This document shows, piece after piece, positions 61,388 to 64,000 of a DNA stretch of 64,000 nt (position 1 is its first letter; every line of letters starts with the position of its first letter). Below the pieces are notes generated by a model. The model was not told where the DNA came from and did not search any database. It was given only the letters and a program-made list of their open reading frames with translations. Origin of the DNA: Nitrospira sp. (GTDB lineage: Bacteria > Nitrospirota > Nitrospiria > Nitrospirales > Nitrospiraceae). The stretch lies in NCBI GenBank assembly GCA_022226955.1, contig CP092079.1:2631043-2695042 (forward strand). The letters run 5' to 3'. A program made the position numbers and the translations under genes.

Positions 61388-61573
61388 ATGAAGGAAGTTC
61401 GCAAGGTTCATTATGTCAAGGGCGTGTTTGTCTGTCCAAGCTGCCGTCAATCGTATGTCCAGGAGAAGTGGATTGAGGCCTGGCGTGTGCGCTGCCATCG
61501 TTGCGAGTATCGTGGCGCCCTGACGGATGTCTCTGTCGAAGAGCGGATGGAAGAGGAAACGTTTCGCCGGTGA
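61388..61573 (+). CDS. Small zinc-ribbon protein
   Basis: A 61-residue protein with CTAGGAGG before the ATG. It has two CxxC pairs, CPSC at about residues 17-20 and CHRC at about 36-39, with the bases of a typical zinc ribbon (GVFVCPSCRQSYV, VRCHRCEYRGAL). It could bind nucleic acid or a partner protein. Its stop overlaps the GTG of the next gene (GTGA), so the two may be coupled. No specific family recognised. Confidence 0.75.
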   Translation: MKEVRKVHYVKGVFVCPSCRQSYVQEKWIEAWRVRCHRCEYRGALTDVSVEERMEEETFRR

Positions 61574-62256
61574 TTTGGTCTCCGTTCTCTACTCGCGAGA
61601 GAGAGTGCGGCGATTCTGTCGTGCCGGCCTCTCGCGTGACTCCACTGCGTTGTTTATCCGGCCTTCTCATCCTCTGTGTTCTCACCGTTTCGTCGGTCGC
61701 TGGGGCGCTTTCGGCTTCTGCGGATGAGCCTGCCTCCGCTCCTATCACAATCCTGGTGGCCTACCATTCGCTCTCAGGCAATACGGAACGCCTGGCCGAG
61801 GCAGTGGTCGAAGGCGCGAAGAGCGTGGCTGGGACCAGGGTCGTCCTAAAACGTGTTGGGCAGGTTACCGCGGACGATTTGTTTTCATCCGATGCCGTCA
61901 TCGTCGGCTCACCGGTCTATTGGTCTAATATGTCCGGTGAGGTGAAGACGTTTTTCGATAATTGGCAGTTCAAGTTCGGTGTGTTTCCCGAGTGGAAGAT
62001 GAAGAACAAGGTTGGCGCGGCGTTTGCCACGGGCGGACAGATCTCCAGCGGCAAAGAAGTGACGATGCTGACTATTTTGGCGGCGATGCTTGGAAATCAA
62101 ATGATTGTCGTGAGCGGAGGCGGGGCGTTCGGCGCTTCTGCGACGACGGAAGGCGACAGTCCGGGAATCGACAATAAAGAAGTCGCTGACGCCAGCGCCT
62201 TGGGTCAACGAGTCGCCGAAGTCACCAGACTTCTTCACTCCGCTTCTTCTCGCTAA
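61570..62256 (+). CDS. Exported flavodoxin-family protein (WrbA-like)
   Basis: About 228 residues from the GTG at 61570, chosen because it overlaps the stop of the zinc-ribbon gene; later GTG codons at 61621 and 61639 are also possible. A hydrophobic signal (CLSGLLILCVLTVSSVAGAL) precedes the flavodoxin fold: ITILVAYHSLSGNTERLAEA for FMN phosphate, VIVGSPVYWSNMSGEVKTFF and AAFATGGQISSGKEV. These match NAD(P)H:quinone oxidoreductases of the WrbA type. Export of a flavodoxin is unusual; it may be a lipoprotein or periplasmic, but it also could be membrane-anchored. Confidence 0.75.
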   Translation: MIWSPFSTRERECGDSVVPASRVTPLRCLSGLLILCVLTVSSVAGALSASADEPASAPITILVAYHSLSGNTERLAEAVVEGAKSVAGTRVVLKRVGQVTADDLFSSDAVIVGSPVYWSNMSGEVKTFFDNWQFKFGVFPEWKMKNKVGAAFATGGQISSGKEVTMLTILAAMLGNQMIVVSGGGAFGASATTEGDSPGIDNKEVADASALGQRVAEVTRLLHSASSR

Positions 62257-62370
62257 TTCTTTTTCAATCGACTGAAGTTTTCTGGATGGCCGATGGAAGG
62301 CTGCGCTAGGGTCTTATCGCAAGTTATATGGAATGATGGTGTGCAGGAACCGATGCGTGTAAAGAGGGCG

Positions 62371-62577
62371 CTATCGGTCGGATGCGCGGGGGCAGGAGAT
62401 CGTTGCTCCTAGGGTGGCAATCTCGACAAGCTCGTGAACATTCTTGGCGCAACGTCCGCAGCAGCCGTTCCCCTTGAGGTTGAACTTGGCTTTGAGTGCG
62501 CATGGCGTCACATGACCGGCCCGTCCGGCTTCTCGCACATCCGACTCAGTAATCCCGTTGCAGAGGCACACGTACAT
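62371..62577 (-). CDS. bfd: Bacterioferritin-associated ferredoxin
   Basis: A 68-residue [2Fe-2S] protein from ATG 62577, with GGAGGG four bases upstream. Cluster ligands: CLCNG near the start and CCGRC after GNG. Bfd reduces iron in bacterioferritin so it can be released, in the cytoplasm. A near-consensus Fur box lies 17 bases upstream of the start, so it should be induced when iron is scarce. Convergent with the flavodoxin gene. Confidence 0.9.
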   Translation of the reverse strand: MYVCLCNGITESDVREAGRAGHVTPCALKAKFNLKGNGCCGRCAKNVHELVEIATLGATISCPRASDR

Positions 62578-62593
62578 GGCACCCTCCATGAAC

Positions 62594-62612
62594 GATTATG
62601 ATAACCATTATC
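62594..62612. promoter_or_regulatory. Fur box upstream of bfd
   Basis: GATTATGATAACCATTATC matches the 19-base Fur consensus GATAATGATAATCATTATC at 17 positions. It overlaps the expected promoter region of bfd and supports iron-dependent repression. Confidence 0.85.
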
Positions 62613-62656
62613 AGTATGTCAGCATGTGGGAGTTCTGTCAAGCCCCTTCTATTCAG

Positions 62657-62696
62657 CCACAGGCAAGGCTTTTATGCGTGCAGGCCCTGCCTGTGG
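62657..62696 (-). terminator. Imperfect hairpin after the oligoendopeptidase gene
   Basis: CCACAGGCAAGGC at 62657-62669 pairs, with one mismatch, with GCCCTGCCTGTGG at 62684-62696. It lies just after the stop codon of the peptidase gene on the minus strand. There is no T run. Confidence 0.4.
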
Positions 62697-62711
62697 TGAA
62701 TCAGGATAGGG

Positions 62712-64000
62712 CTACGAGAGAGTGCTTTCCAATTGAACGACCATCTCTCTGATGGTGTCGAACCCCGATTGCCAGAACACTTCGGCGGTCATATCGACGC
62801 CGACTTTGGCAAGAATATCTTTGGGCGCTTCAGAGCCGCCGGTCTCCAGGAGTTCAAGGTATTGGGGGACAAAGGCGGCGCCTTGTTCTTTGTACATACG
62901 GTACAGGGCCAGCACGAGTAGATTGCCGAAGCTGTAGGCATAGCAATAGAACGGGCTGGCGAAAATATGGGGTATGCTTAGCCATTCCCATTGAAATTCG
63001 TCCGGGACTTTGACGGCCTTGCCGAACTGCTGGCGAAGTTCGTTGAGGTAGGATTTCGCGAGTTGATCTCCCGTCGCGCCTTCCCCAACCATCTGGTGCG
63101 CGAGTTTTTCAAAGCGGACGAAGTAGGCCTGGCGCAAGACGGTTGCGTAGATATCGTCGAGTTGCCCGATCAGCAGTCCCTGGCGAACGGCTTTGCTCCG
63201 TTCCTGAGACATGAGCGCATCGGAGAGAATCCGTTCGCCGAACACCGACGCGGTTTCCGCCAGCGGCAGTGTCGAGTGAAAGGTAAACACGGAGTGGTCT
63301 TTGGCCATCATCCCGTGGACCGCATGGCCGAGTTCATGCGCCATCGTGGCGATGTCGCGGGCTTCACCGGTGTAGTTCAACATCACATAGGGCGTCATGC
63401 CAGGCACGACGCTGTAGCAGTAGGCGCCGCCGAGCTTCCCTGATCGGGTCGGGCCGTCGATGTGCCGGTCTGTGAAAACTTGTTCCGCCAGATCGGCCAG
63501 GCGGGGGGAGAAGCCGCGATAGGCGTCCAGTACCATCTTGGCTGCATCCGCATATCTGTATTTTGGGGCCTCGGTGCGGTGGGGGGCGTAGAGGTGATAG
63601 CGGTTCATCGGCGCGATCTTGCAGATCTTGGCTTTGAGTTTGAAATAGGTTTGAAAAATGTCGGCATTTTTCGCGCAGGTTGAGAGCAAGACGTCGATGG
63701 CCTGGTCGGGCACATCGTTCTCAAGGTTGCGCGTGGCGATGGGAGAGCCGAAGTGGCGGAGCCCGAGATTCTCCGATTTCCAGTCGTTCACGAGTGTCTT
63801 GTAAATTTCTCCCAGCAGGTCTCGCTGGCCGGAAAACACTCGATAGAGTTCTTGATAGGCGGCCTGCCGCACGGACGCCTTCTGGCTGCGCACATAGACC
63901 ATGAGCCCTTCGCGAGTCATGGTCTTTTTCTTCCCGCCGACCGTCAGGGTAAATGTAAATCCATTGGTGACGATGTCGTACAGTGTGTGGACCGCGCTGC
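62712..64000 (-). CDS. M3-family oligoendopeptidase, C-terminal part (cut by window edge)
   Basis: The frame stays open beyond the ATG at 63920 to the right edge (upstream codons read SAVHTLYDIVTNGFTF), so the true start lies outside. About 430 residues are present. The zinc site is HELGHAVHGM with a further Glu in ETASVFGERIL, as in M3 metallopeptidases of the PepF type. The N-terminal part present, HTLYDIVTNG and KKTMTREGLMVYVRS, also fits PepF. It cleaves short peptides in the cytoplasm. The gene ends just after an inverted repeat. Confidence 0.9.
   Translation of the reverse strand, partial: SAVHTLYDIVTNGFTFTLTVGGKKKTMTREGLMVYVRSQKASVRQAAYQELYRVFSGQRDLLGEIYKTLVNDWKSENLGLRHFGSPIATRNLENDVPDQAIDVLLSTCAKNADIFQTYFKLKAKICKIAPMNRYHLYAPHRTEAPKYRYADAAKMVLDAYRGFSPRLADLAEQVFTDRHIDGPTRSGKLGGAYCYSVVPGMTPYVMLNYTGEARDIATMAHELGHAVHGMMAKDHSVFTFHSTLPLAETASVFGERILSDALMSQERSKAVRQGLLIGQLDDIYATVLRQAYFVRFEKLAHQMVGEGATGDQLAKSYLNELRQQFGKAVKVPDEFQWEWLSIPHIFASPFYCYAYSFGNLLVLALYRMYKEQGAAFVPQYLELLETGGSEAPKDILAKVGVDMTAEVFWQSGFDTIREMVVQLESTLS

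Noticed and set aside
1-64000. CRISPR array, prophage or insertion sequence
   Set aside because: I saw no regularly spaced repeats, no transposase or integrase motifs and no target-site duplications. Base use looks even across the window.

Overview
The window reads as chromosomal DNA of a Nitrospira-type bacterium (phylum Nitrospirota), probably a nitrite oxidiser or comammox relative. Supporting signs are two large cytochrome bd-like proteins next to c-type cytochromes, two paralogous exported heme-b subunits of the ethylbenzene dehydrogenase/nitrite oxidoreductase-gamma type, a TorD/NarJ-like chaperone, a Tat-targeted polyferredoxin, pentaheme cytochromes, and a Pup protein ending in GGE. 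The catalytic alpha and beta subunits of nitrite oxidoreductase are not in the window. I assign the genus from gene content only, with no database search. I saw no rRNA, tRNA, CRISPR array, transposase or prophage.

Layout. 1-2.2 kb: an APC-type permease cut by the left edge, a small Cys protein and two response regulators, all on the minus strand. 2.4-11.5 kb: a copper-related export region. A 1619-residue multicopper oxidase has its copper motifs in permuted order. It is followed by two paralogous exported proteins with a cupredoxin-like H...CxxHxxM pattern, a LolA/DUF4412-like exported protein and a HEAT-repeat protein. 11.6-19.9 kb: a methyltransferase, a DUF420 membrane protein, a PCP_red-domain protein, the first bd-like oxidase, a DUF3047 protein and two SUMF1-type proteins without the catalytic cysteine. 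19.8-26.6 kb: tiny membrane proteins, the second bd-like oxidase and three membrane-linked cytochromes c, closed by a strong terminator.

26.7-38.3 kb is mostly housekeeping: mobA, argS, tgt, yajC-secD-secF, then a large sensor kinase and its sigma-54 activator partner. A WD40 protein lies convergent to these. 39.6-53.3 kb is a respiratory and assembly region. It holds a HELMH/zinc-ribbon protein, a Tat ferredoxin, a TorD-like chaperone, two heme-b gamma-like subunits, a B12/radical SAM enzyme, a membrane protein, a TPR protein, TatA, an NHL propeller, a PDZ-like protein and two pentaheme cytochromes. It looks like the support and electron-transfer part of a molybdoenzyme system whose catalytic subunits lie elsewhere.

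53.4-54.2 kb is a thin region with an aberrant Phd/YefM-like antitoxin and a small unknown gene. 54.2-64 kb returns to core functions: K+-independent proton-pumping pyrophosphatase, pup, recJ, a Rel/SpoT enzyme, a DUF192 protein, a zinc-ribbon protein, an exported flavodoxin, bfd under a near-consensus Fur box, and an M3 oligoendopeptidase cut by the right edge.

The parts fit one lifestyle: periplasmic electron transfer with many c-type hemes and copper proteins, unusual bd-like oxidases, molybdenum cofactor and Tat export for a redox enzyme, and energy saving through pyrophosphate.
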